From the NCBI GenBank assembly GCA_013399015.1, contig VWZX01002149.1, positions 7,796,918 to 7,860,917 of the forward strand: a stretch of 64,000 nucleotides of DNA. Reading direction: 5' to 3'. Below the pieces are notes generated by a model. It did not search any database and was not told the origin of the DNA. It saw only the letters and a list, made by a program, of their open reading frames with translations. Source of the stretch: Galbula dea. Taxonomy: Eukaryota; Chordata; Aves; Piciformes; Galbulidae. This document shows positions 32,881-46,263 of this stretch, piece by piece. How positions within the stretch are numbered: position 1 is the first letter of the stretch; the number at the start of each line of letters is the position of its first letter. Position numbers and translations under genes: made by a program.

Positions 32881-34622
32881 GTAATTCAGACCCATCCACC
32901 ACCACCACCACCTGCCCCAGACCCCCCCTTTCCCTTGGTGCCCACTGCACCACTAACCTCTGCCCAGCTAACAGGCACTCACTGCCCACCTCCCTGAGAT
33001 CTAGGGATGGCACCCAAAACCAAGCTGAGCACTGGATGTGGGCAGCACCACCTGCCTCTCCCCAAACACCTCTGTCTGCCTTCCTACCTTTGCTCTCGCC
33101 CACGCCAGAGGCAGGCAGGGAGGGAGGGATGGATGGGAGATGCTCCTTGCCAGGGCTGGACTGTCCCCATCACTCCCCGCACCGAACGACCCATCCAGTT
33201 GGGGCATGGTGTAAGATGGGGGCTCCCAAGCCCCCTGGCTGCCCCTTGAGCATCGTTGGGATGCAGTTTGCTGGATGCAGGGCATGAAGCAAAGCGACTG
33301 TGACAAGGAGGAGAGGGCAAGTGAAGCGCAAATGGAGGACCCATCTTTTATTGATGAGGCACTGTCACGTCACAAGTGCTTTTCTGCTGGCTGCCACCAC
33401 ACAACACAACAACCTGATGGCAGAACACAGTTGTTAAAAATTAACCACCTGCCCCAGGAGAGGAGTGGGGAAAAGAAGTGGAAACGGAGGTGGCAGAAGA
33501 TTTCTTTGCAGTGTCAGCCTCTGGGATGTTTCCATAGTGGCATCATGGGGATGCCAGGAAGAGACCCTCATCGTGGTGGAGAGGAACGGGCAGCTGTGCA
33601 GCAGCCACACTGGACATCAAACCAGCTTTCACTTCTCGCTGCTGCCTCAAGCTTGGCAGTGAGCAGGAGGAAATGAAAGCACGGAAACAGATTTGCTGGA
33701 TAAGCTGCATCTGAAAGGCTTTTGGCCCTGGCCCGCCGGGGTTGAGCTGTGTTATCTGGAGCTGCCATTGCTGGGAGCCGGAGGCAGCTGGAGGCTGGTT
33801 TTAGAAGAAGGGTGAGGAAAAGCACTCAGTGTACAAACCAGCCACAGCCTTTGGATGAAACTCCAGCTTTTGGGCCTTGATGTTTATAGGAAGAGTGGTG
33901 GTAAATATTATTGCAGCTACATGCTTGCCTTGTCAAATAACTGCTAACAGGCAGCACCTGCCCCACTCAGGAGGCTGGGGAAATAGCCGGCGAGGGAAAT
34001 GGAGGCATAAGGAGGCTCCAAGGGCTCCCCAGAAAAACCCAGACTGAGAGCTGCTAGAAGAAATACTATCTGCTGTGGTTACAGGGCCTGCACTGCAGGG
34101 AGGGTGGTGATGGCACCTTCCTTGTTGCCTCAAGGTGCCACAGTGAAGCAGGCAGTGCTCCTGTCCTCACCCCCAGTGTGGCTGCCAGCATCATGGGTTT
34201 GGTGAAGAGGGGTGCCACCACCCAAACTGGAGCTGCTCACTGCACAGTGGCCTTCCTGGCTGGATTCTGCAGGAAGTGGGAGGATGGAGAACCTCAGGAA
34301 GGTGGGGCCGATGTTGTGTTATCCAGCAGAACACTGAGGGCCCATGGGCAGTTTTGGTGTCCGATGTTGGCTTCCCCCTCTGTCTTGTCCCCCATGTGAG
34401 ACCGTGGTGCTGCTCTTCCAGCTTGGTCCTGCTGCAATCAGCAATGCCAGGGGCTGTGATCGGCCCCAGTTGGTGTTACTGTCCAAAATGGAGCTGTACT
34501 GTTTGCATTTCAAACCCCCTGGGCCTGCAGAAGGTTAGGAAAAGAGAGCCCAGAGGCAGCCAGCTCTTGCCAGAGTAGCTGGCCACCTCCCCCCTCACCC
34601 TATGCCCCTCTTGTCTTTGCAG

Positions 34623-34685
34623 ATGCGCTGGCTCCCTCCCTCCGAGGCTGGTTCTCAGGGCTGGAAGTCCCGTCAGTTCTGCTGA
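34623..34685 (+). CDS. RBPMS: RBPMS exon 7 (C-terminus and stop)
   Basis: 63 coding bases: MRWLPPSEAGSQGWKSRQFC then TGA at 34683-34685. Only seven bases (ATGCCAG) follow before a donor, gtgagg, at 34693. The 3' UTR is therefore mostly in a separate exon. Confidence 0.96.
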   Translation: MRWLPPSEAGSQGWKSRQFC

Positions 34686-34692
34686 ATGCCAG

Positions 34693-36643
34693 GTGAGGGC
34701 CACCTCCCTGCTCCTGTCCTCCTGTGCTAGCGTGCTGGTCTGGGGGCAACCTCCACCATTACCTTGAGCTCCCCATGTCACAACTCTTGAGGTCTCCAGC
34801 AGCTCAGGGTGGGTGTCCAGACCTGGTGAGGCCACTTTCTGGCAGGCACCATAGGTACAGGTGTCCTCCTTTCCCCCAGGAAAGGGATATCTCTGCCACC
34901 ATCCTCTCCAGTCCTTTCTTAAGTATCCCAGGCCAGGATAGAAAGGTAGGTCCATAGCTTCCTGGCCCATGGGTCCTCTTTGGATGGAAAAAACCTTGCA
35001 AGTTATGCTCTGCAAATAACTCAGCCTTTTGTGGATAAATAAACAAAGGGGATTTAAATGGATGAGGGGAAAGAGGCTTGGCTGATACTGAGCATTGCTT
35101 GCCTCATGATGACAGCCTGCCTTGACCATTCCAACTATCAATACCTCTGCCACACTCTCGCCCACCTGCAGAGAAGCCCCAGCTGATACAAGGAGGCAGT
35201 GAGGCTCCAGCCATTGGTTGCCTGTGCTCTGTGCCACTGCTCTGTCTGGTGCTGGCAGCCCTGTGCTGTGGCCACAAAGCTCATTCACCCAGGGAGGGCA
35301 GGAGCGGTGGCAGTGGCTGCAGCCAAATGAAGACTTGGATCCACAAACCATTTTCTGATTATTTTAGGCTGAGCAGATAAAAATAGGGAGCAGTGAGGCT
35401 TTGGGAACCAGTGGTTCTTCCAAAATATAGAACACGCCAATGTTTCCAGGTAAAATTTTAGCAGAGCTGCCTTTGGGGAGATGAGCAAATCCCTTGGAGC
35501 AGGTCCACCTGCCCAAAGGAACCCTGGTAGCTGCAATGGGTGGTGAAGATGGAGGGTCAGGGACTTCTCAGCTCCCCACCAGGCTCTTCCAGCTGGGAAT
35601 GGCTATGGCACAGCCCAGTGAAGGGTTTTATTGCCATCCTGGCTCTCCTGCCTGCATCCTCCCCATATTTGCTATGTGAAGCCCACCAGGGCTGCAGACT
35701 GCCTCTTAGGAAGCACTGACCCTGGCTACCACAATATAACCTCTCCCCACAGCACACTTACTTCAGTCCCTGGCTGCTGGTTGCCCCTGCCAGTGTCCCT
35801 AACCCCCCACTGTGTCCTCTCTCAGGTCTCAGGTGTGTGATGGTGGCCTACAGTCAGTCTTGTGGGTATTAATGGAGTCTTCCAAGGCGGCTACTGGGGT
35901 GGCATGCTCTCTGCAAAACCACAGTGTGCTGGTAAGGCTGCAGCATGGGGGATGCAGCCCCTTGGGCTTTGCTGCTTTGGGGAAGGGGTAGAAGGGTGAG
36001 GAAGCCAACACAATATCCCCAAGGAAATGGGTAGCAAGGCAGGTGTATCCCTGGGATTGATCCCTTCAGACTGGCATTGCTGCTCCTGCTATGGTATGGC
36101 ACAGCACCGAACCATGGCTCTGCCATCCCCATGTTTATCATTGTTATCTGGGGTGAGAGTTTCGACAGCAGCTGAGGAATGCCTCTCGGCTTTGAATTAC
36201 CCCCAGTAATCTCATCTCCCTGCCGTCCTCGCTTCCTGCCTTGGATCAACAGAGACTGAATTCCTCTTAAGTGCAAAATTCAACTCAAAGTTAACTCTCA
36301 GCTTCCCAGCTGGTGCCTCCTGAGGTTAAAACCCCAGTGGCTACAACCCTTGGGAGGAGCAAACCAGGAGCAGTGGGGTCCCAGCTGACCAAGCCCTGAG
36401 TGGCCACAGCTCCAGCTCTCCCCGCAGTGGTTTCCCGCCTTGCCCTTTCCTGGTTAAACAACCATCCCAGCACAGGCTGCTTTCCCCCCCTCTCCTCCAG
36501 GCTGTAGCAGGGGAGTTTCCTACAAAGGGAGAGATTAAAGCCCCTTTTCTGCTTTGCCTCAGCCTAAAGATCACGGCTGCAGTTTTTTTTTTCTTTTTGT
36601 TGTTGTTACTGTTTTTGTTTAACACCTCTCTCTGTTGTTACAG
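34693..36643 (+). other. RBPMS: RBPMS intron 7 (between stop exon and 3'-UTR exon)
   Basis: About 1.95 kb without a recognisable exon; alternative C-terminal exons used by mammalian RBPMS isoforms were not identified. Confidence 0.45.
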
Positions 36644-38350
36644 GCTTGATAAAAACAACCCCCTCACACAAGTTTGGATTCCTCCAAGACTCTCCCACAG
36701 CCTCTATCACACATCTGCTCTCCTAGAAGAAAAACGAAAAGCATACCTAGTAATAATATTTTCCTCTTTACACTGTATATTTGTAAGAAAGAGTGTGTTA
36801 CTTCTGAAAGCATGGTTTGACAGGCATTGCTGTAGCATTTGAAAAGACTTTTCAAACTGAACCATGGGAAAGCAGACGACAAAAAAACCAAACCAAACCA
36901 AAATGAAAAAAAAGCAGCAAAACGAGAGCAAGTATTTTTGTACCAAACCTCCTAAATAGGACAGTCTTACAGGGTGGGATCAAATGTTTTGTGCTTGACT
37001 TTCGAATGAGTGTAATGAAGAGTCCCTATCGCCCTGCCCCGTCAGCTGCATGTTGAAGGCATGATGTTCACATGTGTGCAGATGTTGAGATGGAAGATTC
37101 AGGTTTGCAGGAATCGTGCTCCCCCTGGCACTGTGCTCCGGCTGTGTTGGAAAGATGTCTGTGGACACTTCAGTATTACCATTTTCTTCCCAGTTGTACC
37201 AAATGACAACCAAGCAGGACAATCAAACTTTCTTATGGTGTTTTTTTTTTTGTTTGTTTTGTTTGGGTTTTTTTGTTTGTTTTTTACCTTAGGGCTATGT
37301 TAATAGCTTGCTGTGCAAAGCTTTGGCATGGTACAACAGCTCAGATCAGGGATGGGCAGAGACAGCCCACACATGTAGCAAGTTGACAGTTTGCCTCTTC
37401 CTCCTCCTGTCATGACTGCTTGAAGTTGTTACAGGCAACGTAAACTGCTGTATGAAAAAAACCAAACCAAACCAAACCAGCAAACCCTCGGTTCACCAGC
37501 TTATTCGAGGTTGGGCCTGAGTTCTGAGTGAGCCAAGGGACTTAAGATATGCCTCACAATATGCCAAAGCACTGGGCTGAACTGGGGGTTTAGTGTCAAC
37601 ATGATGCCAGTTCGGTGGCTTGCTGCGTACCATTTCATGTTTCCATGTGCAAAGACAAGAAGGGATGCTGCTAACACCGTTGGGGCAGTATCTGTAGCCT
37701 TTATGGAGAGAACGTACCAACAAAGAGATTGCTTGATGTACTAGTCTTACCTTATTCCAGGAGGAATTTGGAAAAAGAAAGAGCAAAGCAAAGCAAAACC
37801 TCAGACAGATTTCACTGTGTTGCAAAAGAGGCACAAAATTCTCCTTTCATTGCCTTTTCCCCCCAGATCATCCCTGCTGCAGGGTATACCAAGCTCAGCT
37901 GCTGCCCTGCCTTCACCGTAGTTGGTTTCCTAGCTGCACTGAAGGCACAGGGTGCTTGTGGCCTTGTTAAACAGCATAATCTTTTTCTTCCTCCTTCCCT
38001 TAATTCTGTGGGTGGGCCAAGGTAAAACGGCTGAGATTCCGGCTGCTGGAGCCAGGATGGGGCACAGGGGGTGAGATGATGTGATGGGAAACTGTCCCTT
38101 GGGGATCTTCCATAAAAAGTGGGATTGATAAAGGCAACGTGAGATTAAAATCAATTCCAAGACAAACCTCTGAGCAGCTCTAAAAGGAACAATACCAGCA
38201 TTTCCAAGGGATGGACTAAGTTTTAGCAAACTATTTCCTGTACTTTGTGGAGAGGAGAGAAGCTTCCACATTGTCTACTTCGCTTTTGGAAATGTGTTTA
38301 AAGGTACTTTTCTATTGTAATTTTTTAAAAATAAAACCAGTGATTATTAT
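36644..38350 (+). other. RBPMS: RBPMS terminal 3'-UTR exon
   Basis: A strong acceptor (T/C-rich tract ending gttgttacag at 36643) pairs with the donor after the stop codon. About 1.7 kb follows to an AATAAA at 38330-38335 and a GU-rich element. T/G-rich low complexity occurs at 37240-37290 and CCAAA repeats at 36885-36900 and 37460-37480. Splice pairing is inferred, not proved. Confidence 0.6.
38330..38335 (+). terminator. RBPMS: RBPMS polyadenylation signal
   Basis: AATAAA followed 20-40 bases later by GTGCAGAGTGTTGTCATGTG, a convincing GU-rich downstream element. Confidence 0.7.
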
Positions 38351-41300
38351 AAGTTATGTGCAGAGTGTTGTCATGTGCTGTGTATCCGGTTAAGAACAGG
38401 GAGAAGGATCCCAACACGCCCTTCAAGGCCTGGGGCAACAGAAGCCTCCTTCCTCCCTCAGGATATCTGAAGGCGACACAGCCATTTTTCAGGGCACATA
38501 CCATCGTCCTGCTTGGATCTCTAGGAAAGCTCCAAAATCCAGGGTGGAAGGATCAGCAGGCTTTACAGAAATGACTCCAAGTTTACAAAGATGTTATCGG
38601 TTAGTTTTTAAACCTACTAATCTTGGCAGTGAACAGAGGAGCTAAGCTGCGATTTTCCATGAGCTCAGCCACAGCAGAGGCAAACGTAGCCTAGAGACGA
38701 AGGCCAAGTTGGGGTTTTTTTGTGTTTTCGTGTTTTGTTTTGTTTTGGTTTTCTTACATGATGAGAATTCTGAAGAACTCAGTTCATAAACCCAACCTAG
38801 AAATTCTTCCTCCTCTGCTTCACTCCCGCCCCCATAAATGTGACCAGCATCCCCAGGAGCCTCAGCCAACAGGCCCAGGCTCCAAAAACAAGTACCAGGA
38901 GCAAGCTCCAGCCGAGCAAACGCAGCTCAGAAAATAGTGTGTAAAGGACATGATTAAAGCAGGCTGCAAATTATGAAGGGCAGAAGAAAAAAAGCATGGT
39001 GTTGTTACTTGAAACCCCTGGCTGGCAGGGATAAGCCAGGAAGTTAAGCCCTTAATGTTGGATGCTAATCCCCCCGCAGCCACCGCAAGTCACAGCTTTC
39101 TTTCCGTGTTGCATTTAGAAGAGAGATTTGTTGGCAGGCCTGGGGTAGCAAGAAAGAGCAACAAGCTGTGAACACAACATGAACATACTGCTCAGCCCAA
39201 GTGCTGTTCAGAGCAGCAGTAACTGGTCAACACCACTGTCCCAGGCACAGCTTTAGCAAGATGAGCAGATGCTTTTGGGAGCAGATTCAACAACAAACAC
39301 CCTCCAGCTAAGAAAGCAACGAAACACGCATGCATCAAAACACGCATGCACTGTCCTGGACTTCACCTGGGTACAGCATCTGCTCTGAGATCTGCCCTCT
39401 AAAAGGAAGTGGGGCCTTGCTGAAAGTACTTAACCTCTTGAACCATTTTTCCTTTTAAATTCTCCCTGCAAAGCCAAAACGTTTTCGGCTCCATACTGAT
39501 CTGTGTTGCCCTCATGGAGTGGCATGCTGCTTGTCTGGCCCCTGCATCCCCTTTGCCCATGGTGACCTTTCCCCATGCAGCTGGGGGAACATTCCTTCCC
39601 TTTGACCGTCAGGGCACTTACAGGAAGGCCTGAGCTGCTGGCTGACACCAAGAGATTGCAAAACAGGATCAGAGACTCCCAGGCCACTGCTGGCATCTGA
39701 TACCAGCACTGGGATAAATCCCAAAGGACTTGAAGAGGCAGAGCTGAAAAAACTAAAATGAGAAAAATTTGCACGCTCATTGTCTCCACTTTCCCAAGTT
39801 TTTCTCTCCCCTATTCTCCTAATGCCAAGGCTAAGCTCAGCGAGGAAGGGATGCAGCCAGCTCCTTCCTACACATCCCTGCATCCCTGAGGCTCCTTGCT
39901 GATAGGCAGCAGGCTGCAAGCAATGGCAAAGGCAGGGAACAGGCTGGCATGGTCTGCAGAGAAAAATACAATGCTAACTCCCCACATTGGACAGACAAAC
40001 CAGAACGTCGGAGGAACAGGAACAAGAGGGGAGAAGGAGAGTAGTATCCCAAGGATTGCATGGGGGAGAAGGCAGCAGTGAAGGCAACCAGGTAGCAGCA
40101 GCAGGGACTAGAGGATCATGCCACAGGAATGGAGATGGGCCAGCTGGAGCAGGGAGAGCAAAGGGTAGATAGAGCTGGTGCCAAAGCCAGCCAGCAGCTC
40201 CCACAGCCCTGATGGGGCAAAGAGAAGGAGTGAGCCCAGCACTCACTCCTGCAGGCCTCCTCAGGAGGGGGAGGAATAACAAGGCCAGGAGAGGAAAGAT
40301 GAGATAGCACTGAGGTTTGGCCAGGCAGCTTTAGAGGCTGAGACAAAGGGCTGGAGGGAAGCTGGTGGCTAAGAGTGAAGAGGTGGCTTTGGAAGGATAG
40401 CTGGGGCCAGGGCGAGGGCTTGGATTTGCTCCCCAATTCTCGAACCTTGGGGAAGTTAAAAGGCATCAGCCAGCAAGTATCACCACACTATCTGAATGCT
40501 GCTAGGCAAGGCTGCTCTGTTCTTGCTGCCAGCATGAAAAGACCCAGGAAACCATAGCACCAACCATCCCACCATCCCAGAGGGGACAAGGATAGTGGCT
40601 GCTTGCACAGCACACCTAAAAGCCTGGGGCAGTATCAGCAGCCCAGAGCCAGGGCAGCCATCCCCAGCGCAGGCAGGAGAAACATTTCAAGCCAAGGAGA
40701 TGAGCAGTATGCCACAGACATATGCCCTGCACCGGCAGGCTTCCCAGAGAGTCAGGGTTCAGATAACATTTAAACACTGTGATCTGCCTTGCTGCCATGT
40801 TTCAGGCTAGAAACCAAGATGATGGTGGAACTTAAAAAGAAAAGCTAAGAAATACCATTAGCACATCCCTGAAATGCTTCTTGTAAAACATGTGGAAGTC
40901 AACCATTAGCAGAGTCTGGACTTCATCACTGCAGTTTCTATAATTAATAACTAGCTCAGGAGAGAATAGGGAATACAACATAACTGATGGAGGCAGGAGG
41001 AAATCGCAGAAGTATCTTGGATGTAAGCCCAAAAGCACAGGTATAGTAAAAAAATTAACTTAATGGAAGGATGACCTCCTGCCTTAACCAGCCTTTTCCC
41101 CTGCTGTGCCTGCACTCTGCACAACAGCCAACCCATGAGGCTGGCAGAGTCCAACATGTGGGTCTCAACCACAGAAGCTGCTAGGTACCACAAAGGCTGT
41201 GGCACACTTGCAGACAAAGAAACAGAAAGCAAACCGTCAAGAAACAAGACTGCTCTTACAGCAAACCAGGTGACACCAAAAGAAGCAGGGCTCAGACCCA

Positions 41301-43591
41301 CAGAGCACTTGGATGAAAGAGGCTGCAGGACTGTTGCCAATCAGGGATCTGGTCAGCCGGGTCTTGTCTGGCAAAGACACCTCCCTACCGGCTTTTCTCT
41401 AATATTCATATCAAACTTCTCATGTTCACCTATCATCTGCCACGGATCCCAAGAAGAGTTTGACTGCATTGTCTTCTTAATTGTCCTTCACATAGCTGTA
41501 CCTGGGATTAGTGAGGCCACCAGCTGCCTCTTCACCACACTAAGCTGTCCCAGCTGCCCACTCTTCCTAGGCCCTCTGCTCCCAGTCATGGCCAGCCCAG
41601 AATCCCCCACCAGACCCTCCCCAGCATCCCTCTTGAATGGAAAGGAGGCCCAAACTGCATATAGTTTTGAGGTGAGACCTCATTCAGGAAGAGAGCAGCT
41701 ACAGTCATACAGTACCCACCACAACAGAAGCTGCCTTACTGCTGAGAGCCAGAAAAGCCTCATGTTTCTGGGGAACTGCCATTCTTCATCTGCTTCACAG
41801 GGATGTGTCCAGAGAGCCTGTGCAGGGCATGGTTAGGAACACACCTACAGATGCAGAACAACAGAGCTCCTCCCCTGGGTGGAGGAGCCCCAAACCACCA
41901 CCTGGCCTTCTACATTACAACAAAACGCTAGCCCTGGGCTTTTGCAATCACTCCTGGAGCCAGGTTGAGCAGCACTGTAGCAATGCCAGATACCCGAGGC
42001 AGTCGGCAATGCTGTTTTTAGGCTGGTCCCTCTCTTGTTAACAACTCAGGAGAAGGTCTCGACAATCCAGCCATAACCCTGACTTTGCCAGCAGGAGAAA
42101 GCCAGTACCAGCAGATTAGGGTCTGAGCTCTCCTCTCCCCAACAGCTGTTATTAGCCTTGCTAGTCTTAACCAGTCAACAGTAAGCACTCAACCCTACTG
42201 GACATCCCCCCAGATACACTAGGTGCCAGAAGCCCCCAAGGCAGTAGCACACAAAGGAATTTGGGCCCGGTACGTCAGCAGCGACTGGAAAGCAAGCAAT
42301 AAAGCCAGAAATAATGGGATGTCAGTACCATAGTTGGTTCTAGTCATCTGCAAACACAGCCCCTTCCTCATCAGCAGGTACCAGGAGCCTGGCTCTCCCT
42401 GGTGGCCCTGTACGGCCTGCCTGTGCTCATCAGAAGTGACAGCCCTCACTGGCTGCATCCATGTGTGGGGTCTTCATACCACTTGTCAGGGCTCCCTTGC
42501 CTCTCTCTCCTCTGCTCTCTAAAAGCCTTGAATGATCATGATGAATTATAGATTAGCTCTAACACACACTGCCTTATGTCAGTTTTCTCATTCAACCATA
42601 AAAAATCCTGCTGTTTTCCATCCCCTTCCAGAAGGATCATCATAAGAGAGGAAAAGGTGGAATAACTCTTCAGTTAGAGCAACTTTTAGGAGCAAGTACA
42701 GCGCCATGTTTAGCGGTGTGGCAACCCTAGGCTATTCAACTTGTACCTTAACAAAACATTCCTTTAATTTTGGGGTGAAGAGTAGATGAAATAAAAGGTC
42801 CAGTTCATATATATAGACACCAAGAAGTCCTAATGAGCTCCTCCTGAAGGGCCAGAGCAGCCCCACAGGCAGGTATGCTGACATTGCTGATATCCTATGA
42901 ATGCTGATACCTTTCCAGAAGCAGATCCTAGCCATGGGCAATGAAACTCAGGTTGCCCCACGGCCTCCCTCCTCCTCCTGTTTGATCACAGCAGAATAAG
43001 CGCACACCTCCATCCCAACATGATGAACAGTATAACATCGAGGGGGGAACAGAGGGCTGAGTGCACATGTCTGGCTGTCAGCAGACTGCTGAAGTGGCGT
43101 TTTCTCTTGGGAATAGCTCCAGCAACTGCTGTAGATACTGTCCTCACAGGCTCAAGATGCAATTGTGCAAGGAAAGGATGATGCAGCCAGCTACAATACA
43201 TCTTGCAGAGCTTCCATCACTGACAAGAGTGTCCTCCTTTTCCCCAGGGCCCTGCCTGTATGTCCATCAGCACCACAGGAGGTGGGAGCTGAATATCTCT
43301 CTGCTCCTGGCTGATATGGCAGAGGAAGAAGAGAAGCACGTTGCCTCAGAAGAATTGCTGCTTATCAGTGCCTGCATTCCTTCATTGCCCCAGAGGGTTA
43401 GGAAGGCTCAAATGACAGCCCTGCCAGGGTCCTGGAGCTGAGGGAAACAACATCCATGCTGGACAGGACATGAGAAGCCTCAGGAAAGCAGAAAAGGCAA
43501 CTCCTCACCTTGAGGGGACATGTAAAGACCACACAGAGGAGTTTGTCAAAAAGCGTTATTGAAATGCACGAGACAAAGGTGCCTGCCATGT

Positions 43592-43649
43592 ACTAGATGA
43601 TCATTATAGGTCCCTTCCAACTAAAATATTCTATTCTATGGTTCTATCA
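43592..43649 (+). mobile_element. CR1 LINE 3'-end fragment
   Basis: CTAGATGATCATTATAGGTC, then CCTTCCAACTAAAATATTCT and ATTCTATGGTTCTAT: the CR1 3' terminus with its ATTCTAT tail. Very short 5'-truncated copy. Confidence 0.85.
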
Positions 43650-44823
43650 TCTTTGTCAAGGGCAGTCCATGTCTTCATATGTTCCTGGTCAGCAGCAGAT
43701 GCTTCCAGGGAAGGAAGAGAAAAATGGAGTAATAGGCCCATGGCCTCCAGGGGACGGCTTGATGGTCCTCAGCAGCCCTTCCCTTTGACGGAAGGAGGAT
43801 TTTGCCAAATAAAGCCAGCTGAGGGCACTCAGTTTTCCACTGGGAAAACCATCCTGCCAGACACATGAATACATGAGAAGGAGGAAATTTCCCTGGAGGA
43901 AGATGAAGCAGGCTTTATTTTTTAACAACTGTGAACTCTTAGGCTGAACTTTAAGCAAAAAATCTGATTTGGACATTATGCTGTGAAAAGATTGAAGTGG
44001 ACTGGAGTGGTACCAAAATGCTTTCAGCATCAGACTCCCATTGACATAGTCTGAGATGTTTTCAAGTTGTACCATTTGATTTTTAAGAGGTCTTGGAAAA
44101 ACCCCGTAAGGACTGCTTGGAGCATCTTTGATCAACAAACCCCAACTCCTGCAAGACACATACAAGAGAGGAGCTCGTGCTTATGTTCTGAACTTTTCTC
44201 TTCATGACTGCATGTGTACATTCTATGACTTCTGTGTTACCCCTAAGAGAACAATGTGTGCTTCCCTTCAGCTAATTTTGAGACTGTAACCTAACAAACT
44301 GCAAAACTTACTATGCTCTCTCTACTAGTACAGCGAACACTTCCTCCAGTGAGACAAAGCATCTAATTCAGTCTTTCCAGACTGGCAGTCAGTCTTCCTT
44401 GAAAGTAGCTGGAGATATTTTCTTTAGACTCCCCTATTATCTTAATCACTTGTGTACAAAAAAACCAGGCACTATACCTTACAGTATACTACGTAAGATG
44501 ACTGGAAAACTACCCCATAAATCTCCCCCAAAGGTAAGAAAGGCAACTCAGAGCTCACTAAGAGCTCTGCTTTTGTCTGAGCACCACCACCAAAAAAAAA
44601 AAAAAAAATTGCTCAAAAATGCTCCAGATGGAAGGGAGCTTTTTCTTATTTTGAGTGAATATGGCAGAAGAGAGGTGAACAGTTTTCCAAGTGTGCTGCA
44701 GGTGCCTTAAAGCAGAGCTGTAACAGAAAACTAAAAAGCTCCAAGAAGAATTGCTTGTGCTGACCTAGAAGACAGAAGAAAAAGTTTCAAAACCAGCTAG
44801 AGCAGCATGCCTTTTTTTTTTTT

Positions 44824-44848
44824 ACATATATATATATATATATATATA
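44824..44848. repeat. (TA)n microsatellite
   Basis: About eleven TA units preceded by a T-run; likely polymorphic. Confidence 0.9.
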
Positions 44849-45583
44849 AAAAGCATGAAAAAAATACATACAATAATAGGAAAAAACCTCCTACCAGCAT
44901 TTAGCAACTCTTTAAACAAGGCTGACGTGCAATGCTGGAAGTATTGTCCGTTTTAAAAAAGAGCAGTCTTTAAAATCAGGAGGATAAATGCTACACTTAC
45001 AGAAGTGTATTTCTCCTCCTGTGCTTCCCCGAGCAGTCATAACTTGTTCAGTGCAACAGCAACAAAGCCTTATTCTTCATCTGTTTGCAGGTCCAGATCC
45101 AACGGTCTCTGCTTCAACCCCTGATACGCCAAAGCAAGACAACAGCTCACGTGCACGCAGCAGCAATCTGCTGTCGGTGGGGTATCGCAGTCACCTATTT
45201 TATCTCTGATCCTAACACTTGAAGAGCAGAGAAACAGCTCCTCTCCTGCAGTGCCATGAAAACAGTATCAGCATTGATTGACTCTGGTTCAGTACATAAA
45301 AATAAGTTATCAAGAGGACATAATTTGGCCGTGTTCCATCTTAGTCTGTACTGTAGAGAACATGAGGCAACTATAGTGAGCTTTCATTTAAGGTGGTTCC
45401 TCTTCACTCCCAAACCAAGAATGATAAAAAGATGACAGTGTTAGCCCAGAACAGCAACTCATTGAGAAGATAGAAAAATAGAAAAGATTCCTTTACCTCC
45501 TTGAAAACGAAAACACAATGAGCACAAAAGATGTTGATTCTCTCATTCTTTAAGGAAGCAACACTGGAAACCAGCACTTTAAG

Positions 45584-45589
45584 TTTATT
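45584..45589 (-). terminator. GTF2E2: GTF2E2 candidate polyadenylation signal
   Basis: TTTATT on +, AATAAA on the minus strand, about 675 bases after the stop; the first such signal found downstream of it. Confidence 0.45.
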
Positions 45590-46263
45590 ACTTTCAAAAC
45601 AAAAAATTGCTTCATTGTAACACTATCAATTTATCTCCCTCCTGTCCATAGAGAACCGGGCAACACGGCTGCACCCACTACAGCTGCAATGCCATCCTGC
45701 AGCCTGCTGAGAGTTCAGAAGAGGGTTTGGTTTTTTTCTGAGTTTGAGCCTCAGATATCACCAACGTTCAGTAAAGCTCAGTTCCATGGCAAGGAAGAAG
45801 CATACAAACCGTGGGTGTGTTTGACTGTGAAAGAAACTTGCCTGCGGTGGTTTCAGGAAAAAGTTTCCCTGAAATAGGTAAAATAAACCTGCATTCAATT
45901 ATATCAGAAAGCCCCTTGTAAGTAACTCCAAGTAAATACCCCTTAAGCAATGTAAAAGCAGAGTTAAGCACTACACAGGAACTCCTGTGTTACGTGCCTA
46001 GCACCATTTACCATTCTATGCCAAGAGGCAACTAGTGAGAACCTCTTACTTAAAGACACATTTCCCATTACCTAATTAAATTCAACCTTGAATTTAGTAG
46101 TTCATACTTGCTCTTGAACTGACCTGTTTTGTCTGGGCGGTTGCTGGGATAGTGGAAACACATCACATTACTATATACAGTCAATCTTTTTGCAAGCAGA
46201 CACTGAGCCCGCGTGGCAAAAAGCCTGTATTAAAAACGCATGTTTGCTCCAGAATTCAACTGG

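Larger units (their letters stand above)
23986..38355 (+). other. RBPMS: RBPMS gene (exon 1 not visible)
   Basis: RBPMS is a single-RRM RNA-binding protein that dimerises, binds paired CAC motifs, and controls splicing in smooth muscle and cardiac cells and RNA in retinal ganglion cells. Exons 2-7 total 525 bp: 174 codons plus stop. That is exactly the human 196-residue isoform minus the 22 residues of exon 1. RRM: RNP2 LFVSGL (exon 2), RNP1 PVGFVSF (exon 4). LPLDIKP and LTSKQ distinguish it from RBPMS2. The C-terminal part is proline-rich (YPLYPAELAPALPPPAFTYP) and ends GWKSRQFC. Exons 2-7 span only 4.5 kb, far less than in mammals. The left edge of this span is a guess set by the gap. Confidence 0.95.
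38356..45560. other. Intergenic region between convergent RBPMS and GTF2E2
   Basis: About 7 kb with no recognised gene. It contains a CR1 3' fragment (43592-43649), a (TA)n microsatellite (44824-44848), A-runs (near 44591) and T/G-rich patches (38713-38752). The longest ORF (41135-41836, 233 codons) has no recognisable domain and looks incidental. Confidence 0.55.

Noticed and set aside
34476..35351. 291-codon minus-strand ORF
   Set aside because: It covers RBPMS exon 7 in antisense and has no recognisable protein features; a shadow of GC-rich DNA.
39323..39352. Repeated ACACGCATGCA word
   Set aside because: Only two short copies; no array, palindrome or known element.
41135..41836. 233-codon + strand ORF between RBPMS and GTF2E2
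   Set aside because: No domain, no repeat-derived protein signature and no promoter or splice context. Long but plausible by chance; kept only as intergenic.
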